Program-made: the position numbers and the translations under genes
Assembly: GCA_017410195.1 (NCBI GenBank)
Contig: JAFQRF010000015.1
Coordinates: forward strand, 95,553-159,552
Origin: Clostridia bacterium
Lineage (GTDB): Bacteria > Bacillota > Clostridia > Oscillospirales > Acutalibacteraceae
Length of the DNA stretch: 64,000 nt
Direction of reading: 5' to 3'
Part shown: positions 44,544 through 53,600 of the stretch, piece after piece
Layout: the number at the start of each line of letters is the position of its first letter
Numbering within the stretch: the stretch's first letter is position 1
The notes under the pieces: model-generated
Told to the model about the DNA's origin: nothing
What the model saw: only the letters and a program-made list of their open reading frames with translations
Database searches by the model: none

Positions 44544-45353
44544 ATGAAACTCGGCTTTATAGGTACAGGCAATCTTGCAAGTGCAATCCTCAGAGGTGTT
44601 GTTGCCGCAGAAGAAATACCCGCAAAGGAAATAATGGTTTATGACATTAATCTCAGCAGGGTTGATGAACTTTGTGAAGAACTCTCTGTTGTTGCTGCTG
44701 AAAGTGCAGAAGAGGTTGCCGCAAACTGTGAATATGTTGTTATTGCGGTAAAACCCAAGGATTTTGCTTCGCTTGCAAAGAATATCTGCGAAGAAATCCG
44801 TTCAAACAATACTGTTGTAATTTCAACCGCTGCAGGAACACAGCTTAAAAAAATCCGTGATTGTTTCGGCTTTGATGTTAAGGCGATAAGAATAATGCCG
44901 AATATAAATGCAGCCGTCGGAGAATCAATGACGGCTCTTTGTACATCCGGAAGAGTTGCTTGTTCGGAAAAAGAATTTGCAATGAATCTTTGCACCTGTT
45001 TCGGAAAAGTGACAGAGCTTGAAGAAAAATATTTTTCCGCATTTACCGCAATTGCCGGCTCTGCACCCGCATTTGCATATATGTTTGCCGATGCACTTGC
45101 AAACGCAGGAATAAAATACGGTCTGCCTGCAAAAACAGCGCAGGATATTGCGGCACAGATGCTTTTCGGCTCCGCAAAGCAGCTTCTTGAAAGTCCGTTC
45201 ACGGTAAGCGAGCTTATCAGAAATGTCTGCTCACCGGGCGGAACGACAATTGATGGTGTTTGCAGTCTTAAAGAAACGGGATTTGAAAATTCGGTAATTA
45301 CGGCGGTTGATAAGACCGTTGAAAAAGACAGATTAATGAGTGCTTCAAAATAA
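44544..45353 (+). CDS. proC: Pyrroline-5-carboxylate reductase
   Basis: 269 residues. Reduces pyrroline-5-carboxylate to proline with NAD(P)H. The Rossmann loop GFIGTGNLASAI, the VIAVKP segment, IRIMPNINAAVGESMTAL and the C-terminal signature around NVCSPGGTTIDGV are all present. It heads a tight unit with a DUF4091 protein (12-base gap) and GH36, an unusual combination. GAGGTG precedes the ATG. Confidence 0.94.
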   Translation: MKLGFIGTGNLASAILRGVVAAEEIPAKEIMVYDINLSRVDELCEELSVVAAESAEEVAANCEYVVIAVKPKDFASLAKNICEEIRSNNTVVISTAAGTQLKKIRDCFGFDVKAIRIMPNINAAVGESMTALCTSGRVACSEKEFAMNLCTCFGKVTELEEKYFSAFTAIAGSAPAFAYMFADALANAGIKYGLPAKTAQDIAAQMLFGSAKQLLESPFTVSELIRNVCSPGGTTIDGVCSLKETGFENSVITAVDKTVEKDRLMSASK

Positions 45354-45365
45354 AGAGGTGTTTTT

Positions 45366-46982
45366 ATGGAATTATTGATTTTAAGTTCACTTGAAAAGGT
45401 TTTTTCGGATGAAAAACCGTCTGCACCCGAATATAAAAGCTTTTCAATGCTGAAAAATGAACGTTCGTCGTTCCAGGCAGCGTTTTGCTGTGAAAACAGC
45501 GGAAATATTGAAGTTGAAATCAGCGGTACACTTGCCGGAAATTCAAAGATTTATTTTGTTAAGGATGTACCCGTAGGCACTGCTTGCTATGAGGATGCGG
45601 ACGATTTTTATCTTCGCAGAACATCGGGTGATTATCCTGACTGCCTTGTTCCCGTGAACGGAAAAATCAAGGCTGAAAAGGGTAAGTGGTACAGCATATG
45701 GATTGAGGTTTCGCCCGACGGTAAATCCGGCGAAAGCGAGCTTTGCGTCAAACTTAATTCGGCAAACGAAACTGCACAGGGCAGTGTGAAAATCGAGGTT
45801 ATCGATGTAGCGCTTCCCAAGCAGGAGCTTATTTATACCAACTGGTTCCATTGTGACTGCCTTTGCAATTATTATAATGTTGAACCGTTCAGCGATGAAT
45901 TCTGGCGCATATGCAGGAATTTTGTAAAGACAGCAGTTGACCACGGAATGAATTTTATTCTCACTCCGATTTTTACACCGCCTCTTGACACAAGAATCGG
46001 CGGCGAAAGAAGAACGGTTCAGCTCGTGAGAATCCGTCATCACGGCGGTAAATATTATTTCGATTTCAGAAATCTGAGAAAATGGATTTCAATGTGCCGT
46101 GAATGCGGAATTGAATATTATGAGCTTTGTCATCTGTTTACTCAATGGGGAGCAAAGCACGCTCCCAAGATTGTTGCAATTGACAGCAAGGGCAGAGAAA
46201 AGAAAATTTTCGGCTGGGCAACAAGAACGTCAAGCAAGGAATACGATAAATTTCTTCGTGCATTTGCTGCTGAGCTTATAAAAGTTCTCGAGAGCGAGGG
46301 CGTAAAAGAAAAATGCTTTGTCCATGTTTCGGATGAACCCAACATAAAGCAGCTTGAAACCTACAAAAAGCGTGCAAAGCTGATTGACGAAATCTTCCCG
46401 GGCTTCAGAGTTATCGATGCTCTTTCTGAGTATGATTTCTATGCAACCGGAGCTGTAAAGCAGCCTATTCCGTGTGAAGATCATATTGAAAAATTTGTCG
46501 GCAATGTTCCCGAACTCTGGACTTATTATTGCTGTGCGCAGGGCGGCAAATATCTTCCCAACAGATTTATGTCAATGCCTTCGCTACGCAACAGAGTACT
46601 CGGTATAATACTCTATAAATATGATGTCAAAGGCTTTCTTCATTGGGGATATAATTTTTATAATTCACAGTATTCAATCAGGGCGATTGACCCATATAAG
46701 GTGACCGATGCAGGCGGCGGCTTCCCGTCAGGCGATTCGTTTGTTGTTTATCCCGGTGAAAACGGCGAGGCACTCGAATCTCTGCGACTTAAAGTTTTCT
46801 ATGACGGTTTCCAGGATATTATGGCACTCCGACTTCTTGAAAGCAAAATCGGCAGAGAAAAGGTGCTTGAATTCATTGATAAAGACCTTTTCAAGCCGCT
46901 CACCTTTATGGAATATCCCCACGAAACCGAATGGCTTCTTGAAACAAGAGAAAAGATTAATCAGATGATTAAGGAGAACTGA
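45366..46982 (+). CDS. DUF4091 glycoside-hydrolase-like protein
   Basis: 538 residues. N-terminal beta domain (about 1-150) and a barrel like that of DUF4091 proteins: YTNWFHCDCLCNYYNVEPFSDEFW, FVHVSDEPN, ELWTYYCCAQGGKYLPNRF, GFLHWGYNFY, and GEALESLRLKVFYDGFQD, the hallmark C-terminal run. The Asp-Glu in SDEPN is a candidate catalytic pair. The family is poorly characterised and thought to act on carbohydrates. No signal peptide. Its stop is one base before the GH36 start, so the two are coupled. Confidence 0.82.
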   Translation: MELLILSSLEKVFSDEKPSAPEYKSFSMLKNERSSFQAAFCCENSGNIEVEISGTLAGNSKIYFVKDVPVGTACYEDADDFYLRRTSGDYPDCLVPVNGKIKAEKGKWYSIWIEVSPDGKSGESELCVKLNSANETAQGSVKIEVIDVALPKQELIYTNWFHCDCLCNYYNVEPFSDEFWRICRNFVKTAVDHGMNFILTPIFTPPLDTRIGGERRTVQLVRIRHHGGKYYFDFRNLRKWISMCRECGIEYYELCHLFTQWGAKHAPKIVAIDSKGREKKIFGWATRTSSKEYDKFLRAFAAELIKVLESEGVKEKCFVHVSDEPNIKQLETYKKRAKLIDEIFPGFRVIDALSEYDFYATGAVKQPIPCEDHIEKFVGNVPELWTYYCCAQGGKYLPNRFMSMPSLRNRVLGIILYKYDVKGFLHWGYNFYNSQYSIRAIDPYKVTDAGGGFPSGDSFVVYPGENGEALESLRLKVFYDGFQDIMALRLLESKIGREKVLEFIDKDLFKPLTFMEYPHETEWLLETREKINQMIKEN

Positions 46983-46983
46983 A

Positions 46984-49167
46984 ATGCCTATTATTTTCGA
47001 CAGCGAAAAGAAAATTTTTAAGCTTGATACCGCAACCTCAAGCTATGTTTTTGAGATATACGAACAGAACTATCTTGTTCATCTTTATTACGGTGCAAAG
47101 ATTCCCGACTGGAATCTCTCCGAATTCCGTTATACGGGCGGTTTCGCATCTTTCAGCCCCAACAATATAAATGTTGAGGACTGGCGTTTTTCGCCCGATA
47201 TAAATCCCTTTGAGTACTCGGGTAACGGCGCAGGCGATTTCAGAACCTCTGCAATCGCAATCAGAAATGCAGACGGCAACAACGTAACCGATATGCGTTA
47301 CGTTTCGCACAAAATCTACGCAGGCAAGCCCGGAATCGAAGGTCTTCCCGCGCTGTATGTTGAAGACGATTCCGACGCAACAACCCTTGAAATTCTTACC
47401 GAGGATGCAGTAACGGGTATTCAGACCGTTCTTTTCTACACCGTATTTGAAAATCTCGGTGCAATGACAAGAAGCGTTAAGGTTATTAATAATTCCGATA
47501 AGACCGTTGAAATCGAAAAGGTTATGAGTACCTGCGTTGATTTTCATACAAGCGATTTCGAGATGCTCAGCCTTTACGGCAGATGGGGCAAGGAAAGGGC
47601 GCTCGAAAGACGTCCTCTTGCGCACGGCAGACAGCTTGTATCGAGCAAGAGAGGTTCATCGAGCCATCATCAGAATCCGTTTGCGGCGATTGTTGACAAG
47701 GGCGCAACCGAGGACTACGGTAATGCTTACGGCTTCAATTTCGTTTACAGCAGCAACTTTGTTTTCGAAGCTGAGGTTAATCAGAATTCGGGAACAAGAG
47801 TTGTTATGGGTATCAATCCCGACGGCTTCGGCTGGCAGCTTAAAGCAGGCGAATATTTCTGCGCCCCCGAGGTTGTTATGGTTTATACTCCCGACGGTAT
47901 AGGCGAAATGAGCCGCATTTTCCACAGACTTTACAGAAAACACCTTACAAGAGGCAAGTGGAAGGATATAAAGAGACCCCTTCTCATAAACAACTGGGAA
48001 GCAACGGGTATGGATTTCACGGGCGATCAGCTTGTTACCTTTGCCGAAAGAGCGAAGGAGCTTGGCATTGAAATGCTTGTTATGGATGACGGATGGTTCG
48101 GTGACAGAAATTCCGACAGAAGCGGTCTTGGCGACTGGCAGGTCAACGAGGAAAAGCTCGGCGGAACTCTTGCAGAATTCGTCAACAAAATCAAGGCTCT
48201 CGGTATCAAGTTCGGTATCTGGTATGAGCCTGAAATGATATCGCGTGACAGCAATCTTTACAGAGCGCATCCCGACTGGTGTCTGCATGTTCCCAACCGT
48301 GAAAAGTCAATCGGACGCCATCAGTATGTTCTTGACTATTCAAGGCAGGATGTCCGTGACTACGTTTTCGGAGAGATGAAAAAGGTTCTCTCAACCTGCG
48401 AAATAGATTATCTCAAGTGGGATTTCAACCGCAACCTTACCGAGGTCGGTTCTGCAATTCTTCCTGTCGAACAGCAGAAGGAAGTTTTTCACCGTTTTGT
48501 GCTTGGTACATATGATGTCATGGACAGACTGACCAAGGAATTCCCGAATATGCTTATCGAAAATTGCTCGGGCGGCGGCGGTCGTTTTGACCCCGGTACA
48601 CTTTATTATTCACCGCAGATCTGGACCAGCGACAATACCGACCCCATCGAACGCCTGACAATTCAGTTCGGCACATCGATGTGCTATCCTGCATCTACTA
48701 TGGGTGCGCATGTTTCCGCTTGCAGACGTACAGGCTACGATACAAAGGGAAATGTTGCTCTCTGGGGTTCGTTCGGTTATGAGCTTGACCCGAATAAATT
48801 CACGGATGAAGACAAGAGAATCGTTAAACGTCAGGTCAAGGAATACCACAAGTATTATGATGTTATCCATTACGGCGACCTTTACAGACTTGTCACTCCC
48901 TTTGAAAATCCCTACAGAGCAGCATGGGAGTTTGTTTCCGAGGACAAGAGCGAAGTGCTTCTGACGAGCGTTATTATGCGTGAACCGCCCGACAGAGCAT
49001 TCTACATAAAGCTCAAAGGACTTGACCCCGATAAATATTACATCGATGATGATACCGACGAAGTTTATTCGGGCGCTCTTCTTATGAATGCGGGTCTTGC
49101 GTTCACCAATCTCAGAAACGCAGACGGCGAAAGCTTTGTAAAATATTTCAAGGCTGTTGAACAGTAA
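46984..49167 (+). CDS. GH36 alpha-galactosidase
   Basis: 727 residues. Removes terminal alpha-galactose with retention. Supersandwich N-terminal domain, then the barrel with MDDGWFGDR, WYEPEMIS, the nucleophile Asp480 in YLKWDFNR, the ENCSGGGGRFD motif and the acid/base Asp550 in TSDNTDPIERL. No signal peptide, so acts on imported galactosides such as raffinose-type or glycan fragments. Last gene of the proC-DUF4091-GH36 unit. Confidence 0.95.
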   Translation: MPIIFDSEKKIFKLDTATSSYVFEIYEQNYLVHLYYGAKIPDWNLSEFRYTGGFASFSPNNINVEDWRFSPDINPFEYSGNGAGDFRTSAIAIRNADGNNVTDMRYVSHKIYAGKPGIEGLPALYVEDDSDATTLEILTEDAVTGIQTVLFYTVFENLGAMTRSVKVINNSDKTVEIEKVMSTCVDFHTSDFEMLSLYGRWGKERALERRPLAHGRQLVSSKRGSSSHHQNPFAAIVDKGATEDYGNAYGFNFVYSSNFVFEAEVNQNSGTRVVMGINPDGFGWQLKAGEYFCAPEVVMVYTPDGIGEMSRIFHRLYRKHLTRGKWKDIKRPLLINNWEATGMDFTGDQLVTFAERAKELGIEMLVMDDGWFGDRNSDRSGLGDWQVNEEKLGGTLAEFVNKIKALGIKFGIWYEPEMISRDSNLYRAHPDWCLHVPNREKSIGRHQYVLDYSRQDVRDYVFGEMKKVLSTCEIDYLKWDFNRNLTEVGSAILPVEQQKEVFHRFVLGTYDVMDRLTKEFPNMLIENCSGGGGRFDPGTLYYSPQIWTSDNTDPIERLTIQFGTSMCYPASTMGAHVSACRRTGYDTKGNVALWGSFGYELDPNKFTDEDKRIVKRQVKEYHKYYDVIHYGDLYRLVTPFENPYRAAWEFVSEDKSEVLLTSVIMREPPDRAFYIKLKGLDPDKYYIDDDTDEVYSGALLMNAGLAFTNLRNADGESFVKYFKAVEQ

Positions 49168-49171
49168 AAAA

Positions 49172-49204
49172 TCACCCCGAGCCAGAAGGTTCGGGGTGAG
49201 CTTT
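49172..49204 (+). terminator. Terminator after GH36
   Basis: TCACCCCGA pairs with TTCGGGGTGA across GCCAGAAGG, followed by GCTTTATT. Confidence 0.8.
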
Positions 49205-49213
49205 ATTCAGATG

Positions 49214-49387
49214 TTAATACCACAGAAAGCCGAGGAGGAAAATTCTTATCATCCTTTGCCACCATTCGTATTCTACGGTTATTTCGTATGTAACCTTTTT
49301 ACCGCAGTTGACGAATACAATAACATCGGTTTTGCCTACTTTATGTGCTTCGATTGTTCCGTCACCTTCATGTGTTACTAACAACAT
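49214..49387 (-). pseudogene. C-terminal remnant of an Ig-like-domain surface protein
   Basis: 57 codons on the minus strand. The translation contains DGTIEAHKVGKTDVIVFVNC, the last strands of a bacterial Ig-like (Big_2) domain, and ends EYEWWQRMIRIFLLGFLWY, a tail that I associate with clostridial Ig-like secreted proteins. An in-frame stop lies just before the ATG at 49387, and no signal peptide or further domain precedes it. It begins 18 bases after the GLUG gene stops. Most likely a deleted or decayed gene end rather than a working small protein. Confidence 0.6.
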
Positions 49388-49405
49388 TAACTATATATCA
49401 AACAA

Positions 49406-50911
49406 TCAGCAACCAAGCATAACAAATATTTTAACAACAAAATCAATGATTGCCTTTAACATTTTTATAAGCCACTCAAGAATACCTATATCGTTATCGG
49501 GTTCTGTTGAGGGTTCGGTTATCGGATTTGTAACCGATTCAGTCGGCTTTACCGTTGTAATAACTTCCGATGTTGCAGGTTCTGTTGTTGAAGGCTCAAT
49601 CGGTGTTGCAACGGGAACTGTTGTATTTTCTTGCGTTGAGGGTTTGGTAACGGGTACAGCTGTTTCTGTTGTCAGTTCATCAGTTGAGGGTTCGGAAGTT
49701 TCTTCTTCATATTCCCATTTGAACACGGGATAACCTTGGTTTTCATCCATTATCCAGATGTTTTCAAAATCAAATCCAATAAACGAATTCTGATTTTTGA
49801 ATTCCTCTGCAGTAAGCTTTTTGAGGTTTTCCATAATTAAAAGCACAGAAAGATAATTTTCATTTGCCGTTTCCATGTTATCAAGATAATACATATTGCT
49901 TAATGACGTGGAGTCCTGCCCGTCTTCGGCAGGATATGCAAGTCCTCTTGCGCCGCCGACAAATGCATAGCATGAAGCTTTTGCATCTTCACCTGTTGAT
50001 GATGCAGTAATTTCACCTATGTTGTGTATGTTTGAAATGCTTTTTTCGGTTTCCCAATATCCCGATATTCCGCCGGCGTATATTGAGTCTACTCCGTTTG
50101 CTGTTACGTTTCCGGTGTTATAACAGTCAGTAACAGCGCCAAAGGTATAACCGCATATGCCGCCAAGATTGCTGCTCGAAAAATCATCATCAACTTTATC
50201 AAGTCCCAAAGAAACCGAGCCGTAGTTACTGCACCGTGAAACAGCGGCATTTGTATATCCGACAATACCGCCAATCCAAATTTGATCATAGATTCCTTCA
50301 TTATTGATGGATGCAGACACAGCAATTTCAGTATGGTTAGAGCATTGTTCAATAGCTGTTGTGCCCTTGTCAGCAAAGCTTTCGTAATAATATCCGACAA
50401 TGCCGCCGACACTTGAAATTCCTTTTGTGTTTATGTTGATATTTCCGTCTGTAATAACATTTGAAAATTCTGACGATAAACCGTAACCGCACACAAGACC
50501 TGCGTAAACGCCTTTGTCTGCTGAAACGTCGATTTTACCTTTGTCGATTGTGAGATTTTTGACGGTTGCATTTTTTATATAGCCGAAAAGACCTGCGTTG
50601 AACTGTTCTTCCTGGACTGTGGTGATTGTCATATTCTCAATCGAGTAACCGTTTCCGTCAAGCTCGCCGGTGAAGGGTGTTTCGCTTGTGCCTATAGGCG
50701 ACCAGTTTTCGTGTGATGAAAAGTCAATGTTATTCATGAGTATGTATTTACCTGAAAGATTGTTGCGGATGTTGTCAAGGTCTTCGGCGGTGTAGATACC
50801 GATATAACCGTCGGGTACGGCTGTGACGGGTTCGTCCTCTGCCGCAAGTGCAACTGATAGCACTCCAAAGCAAAGAACAAAGGTCAAAATGATTGCTAAA
50901 AACTTTTTCAT
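49406..50911 (-). CDS. Secreted GLUG-repeat surface protein
   Basis: 501 residues. Signal peptide (about 1-23). Residues about 35-390 are beta-helix-like repeats with GLUG-type motifs (NAGLFGYIKNATVKNLTI, SVGGIVGYYYES, IGGIVGYTNAAVSRCSN, LGGICGYTFGAVTDCYNTG). A Thr/Pro/Glu stalk (about 405-475) follows, then a hydrophobic amphipathic tail (ILEWLIKMLKAIIDFVVKIF). No LPxTG is seen. Probably an adhesin or surface-exposed binding protein. AGGAGG is near the ATG. Confidence 0.82.
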   Translation of the reverse strand: MKKFLAIILTFVLCFGVLSVALAAEDEPVTAVPDGYIGIYTAEDLDNIRNNLSGKYILMNNIDFSSHENWSPIGTSETPFTGELDGNGYSIENMTITTVQEEQFNAGLFGYIKNATVKNLTIDKGKIDVSADKGVYAGLVCGYGLSSEFSNVITDGNININTKGISSVGGIVGYYYESFADKGTTAIEQCSNHTEIAVSASINNEGIYDQIWIGGIVGYTNAAVSRCSNYGSVSLGLDKVDDDFSSSNLGGICGYTFGAVTDCYNTGNVTANGVDSIYAGGISGYWETEKSISNIHNIGEITASSTGEDAKASCYAFVGGARGLAYPAEDGQDSTSLSNMYYLDNMETANENYLSVLLIMENLKKLTAEEFKNQNSFIGFDFENIWIMDENQGYPVFKWEYEEETSEPSTDELTTETAVPVTKPSTQENTTVPVATPIEPSTTEPATSEVITTVKPTESVTNPITEPSTEPDNDIGILEWLIKMLKAIIDFVVKIFVMLGC

Positions 50912-51109
50912 GGGAACTCCTCCTATTTTTATTTTTTATGAGCCATAATTTCCCAACTCATATATATATGACGAAAAATCGCAAATATTACGCAAAAAAT
51001 TGAAAAGTTCACAGATTATTTACAATCAAAGCGCATAGGTAAACCTTGTTATTTAAATAAATGCACATCAACAGCACTCTGAAACTTAATTCCGGGGTGT
51101 ATGTTTTGT

Positions 51110-52207
51110 TTATTTCTTCTTTTTTACAGCTTTTATAATTCCGATTGCACCTGCGACCGCAGCGGTGACAACCGCAGCTTCTTTTACTGTTGTCACAACC
51201 TGCGAAACGCTTGTGGGAGCGTATGTGTAGAGTGCAAACTTTGCTTTGTTCTTAACTTTTTTACCGCAAAGCTCGCCGAAGGTGGCTGTTTTTGTTTCGT
51301 ATGTACCGTTTTCGTTTATATTAAAAATTCTGACGCCTCTGTCAAACCCCGGTCCGTAAACATTGAAGCCTGCGCCCTGAGTATATCCGAGGTCAATGCC
51401 TTTGTAGTTCGCAACAAAGCTGTTGTTGTGGTCGTGACCGACGTAAACTCCAAGCACTTCGCCTTTTTCAAGGAAAGCATCAATCTGACCGACATTTTCA
51501 TACGGTGCGGCGGGAGATTCCTTCATAAAATCACGAAGTCCGCTGTTATACGGATCGAGAGTGTAAAATTCGTTTTTGTGGTTGCCGAAGGCTCTGACGC
51601 TTTTTTTGGTGAATCTCGGTACTTTTTTTATAACATCAAAATATTCGGGGGTGGGAATATGCTGAAAAACAAGCGAGGGGAGAGCTTGTTTGTAGCTGTC
51701 ACGCACCGAACGGTACCATTCAAGCTGTTCGTGCGTAACGCTGCTGTAGCCGCCGTCGGCATTTTTGGAATGAGTGTCAAACAGATAAACGAGAAATTTA
51801 TCGTCAATGCTCAGGCAGAAGGTTGCCTGTTCATCATCTGATGCTTCGTCGGCATAAACAAACATAGGTGACTGCTTATAAAGCTCAAACTGCTCGTTTT
51901 TACGCAGTGCCGCTTCGCCGTCGTGATTGCCGAAGGTCATGGTAAAGGGAATATTTCTGTCTTCAAGAGGTTTTATGAGTGCTTTGATTGTATTTTCAGC
52001 GTTTTTCTTGCCGTTTTCGCCGAGAAAGAACGAAGAATATCCCTTTATCTGGTCACCTGTAAAAACAACGAGGTCGGGCTTTTCTCTGTCAAGAGCGGCG
52101 CAGACAAGCTTTATTGTGTCGGGCGAAACGGCAGGAATTTCCTGCGTGTCGGCAATCTGCATTATTCTGAAGTTTCCGTTTTTGAATTTAAACTTTCTGT
52201 TCTGCAT
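51110..52207 (-). CDS. Calcineurin-like metallophosphoesterase
   Basis: 365 residues. Dinuclear-metal phosphoesterase with IADTQE, VVFTGDQIKG, TFGNHDGE, QHIP and YVGHDHNN in order. Resembles bacterial relatives of purple acid/Icc-type phosphatases. It ends with a hydrophobic Ala/Val segment and KKKK (about 340-365), which suggests a C-terminal membrane anchor, though no signal peptide is present, so its side of the membrane is unclear. Single gene; a terminator separates it from prs. Confidence 0.85.
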   Translation of the reverse strand: MQNRKFKFKNGNFRIMQIADTQEIPAVSPDTIKLVCAALDREKPDLVVFTGDQIKGYSSFFLGENGKKNAENTIKALIKPLEDRNIPFTMTFGNHDGEAALRKNEQFELYKQSPMFVYADEASDDEQATFCLSIDDKFLVYLFDTHSKNADGGYSSVTHEQLEWYRSVRDSYKQALPSLVFQHIPTPEYFDVIKKVPRFTKKSVRAFGNHKNEFYTLDPYNSGLRDFMKESPAAPYENVGQIDAFLEKGEVLGVYVGHDHNNSFVANYKGIDLGYTQGAGFNVYGPGFDRGVRIFNINENGTYETKTATFGELCGKKVKNKAKFALYTYAPTSVSQVVTTVKEAAVVTAAVAGAIGIIKAVKKKK

Positions 52208-52225
52208 AATTTTACTCCTTATGCA

Positions 52226-52255
52226 AAAACCGCCGAAGGGATTCGGCGGTTTTTT
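52226..52255. terminator. Terminator after prs
   Basis: AACCGCCGAA pairs with TTCGGCGGTT around GGGA, T-rich on both sides. Confidence 0.8.
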
Positions 52256-52259
52256 ATAA

Positions 52260-53441
52260 TTATTTATGGCTTACAAATCCGTACTTGTCAAGAAGCTTGT
52301 GGATTCTGTCCTTCGGATCAAGCAGACCGCTGATTGATTCGTCATGGTTAAGAGTGTCAATGATGTATGAGCAATATTTTGACATATCAACGCTGACATA
52401 CCATTCTCTTGAAAGAAGCTCAGGTGATGAGTAGATGAGGTTTGTTGTGAAAACCTTATCGATAAGACCGTCGGCATATGCCTGGTCAAAGGTGTCAAGA
52501 CCGTTGCAGAAAAGACCAAAAGATGAGCAGATAAAAATTCTGTTCGCTTTGAGTTCTTTAAGCTTTGTTGCAACTTCAATCATTGAGTCGCCCGATGAAA
52601 TCATGTCGTCAATGATGATAACGTCCTTGCCTTCAATATTGGTACCGAGAAATTCATGAGCAACGATGGGATTTCTGCCGTCAACGATAACGGAGTAATC
52701 GCGGCGCTTATAGAACATGCCGAGATCAAGACCGAGAACGTTGGAGAAATAAATGCATCTTCCCATACCGCCCTCATCGGGTGAAATAACCATCATATGA
52801 TTCTTGTCGATGTTGAGGTCGGGGATGTTTTTGCACATTGCCTTAATCATCTGATAAACGGGCTGAACATTTTCAAATCCGCTATGGGGAATTGCATTGT
52901 GAACTCTGGGGTCGTGAGCATCAAAGGTGATGATGTTTTCAACGCCGTAGTTGATGCAAAGCTCACGCAGCATATCTGCACAGTCGAGCGATTCTCTGCT
53001 TGAACGTCTGTGCTGTCTGCCTTCGTAAAGCATGGGCATGATAACGTTGATTCTTCTTGCCTTGCCTGCGATAGCACTGATGGCTCTCTTGAGGTTGGCA
53101 TAATGGTCATCGGGACTCATGGGTACGTATTTGCCGTACATTTTATATTCAACGCTGTAGTTGAACGGGTCGCAGAGAATAAAAATATCGAAACCTCTTA
53201 CAGTCTGATTGATAACACACTTGCCTTCGCCTGTTCCGAATCTGGGAAACGAGGCCTTAACAATATATGATTCTTTTTCGTAGCCTGCAAACGGGAGAGT
53301 GAGCTTATGTTCGCTGTCTCTTTCTTTTCTCCATTTTACAAGGTAACCGTCAATTTTTTTTGCAACCTCTTCGCAGCCCGGAAGGGGAAGAATGCCGAGC
53401 TGGCCGTAAGGGATTGTTGTGAAATCTGCATAATCAGGCAT
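52260..53441 (-). CDS. prs: Ribose-phosphate pyrophosphokinase
   Basis: 393 residues. Makes PRPP from ribose 5-phosphate and ATP for nucleotide, His and Trp synthesis. The flexible-loop/ATP region (YEGRQHRRSSRESLDCADM), the metal-binding FDAHDPRVH and the PRPP-binding VIIIDDMISSGDSM are present. It is about 75 residues longer than classical 315-residue enzymes, with extra sequence at the N-terminus and in the C-terminal third. CGGAGGACA precedes the ATG. Confidence 0.92.
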   Translation of the reverse strand: MPDYADFTTIPYGQLGILPLPGCEEVAKKIDGYLVKWRKERDSEHKLTLPFAGYEKESYIVKASFPRFGTGEGKCVINQTVRGFDIFILCDPFNYSVEYKMYGKYVPMSPDDHYANLKRAISAIAGKARRINVIMPMLYEGRQHRRSSRESLDCADMLRELCINYGVENIITFDAHDPRVHNAIPHSGFENVQPVYQMIKAMCKNIPDLNIDKNHMMVISPDEGGMGRCIYFSNVLGLDLGMFYKRRDYSVIVDGRNPIVAHEFLGTNIEGKDVIIIDDMISSGDSMIEVATKLKELKANRIFICSSFGLFCNGLDTFDQAYADGLIDKVFTTNLIYSSPELLSREWYVSVDMSKYCSYIIDTLNHDESISGLLDPKDRIHKLLDKYGFVSHK

Positions 53442-53600
53442 GGGCTTGTCCTCCGATACATAAATATATCATTATTCTACTATATTTCCTAAAATTTTAA
53501 AAGTACATATTTAAAAATAATCGAGAAAAAAATACACAGTATTTTGTGCTGAATTTGGCTATTTTGACGATAATGTAAAAATCAGGCACTATATTTAGTA

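Noticed and set aside
49308..49733. Thr/Ser/Val-rich plus-strand frame opposite the GLUG stalk
   Set aside because: It is the complement of the Thr/Pro-rich stalk and has no independent support.
51101..51841. 246-codon plus-strand frame opposite the metallophosphoesterase gene
   Set aside because: Cys/Phe/Val-rich shadow of a well-supported gene on the other strand, with no start signals.
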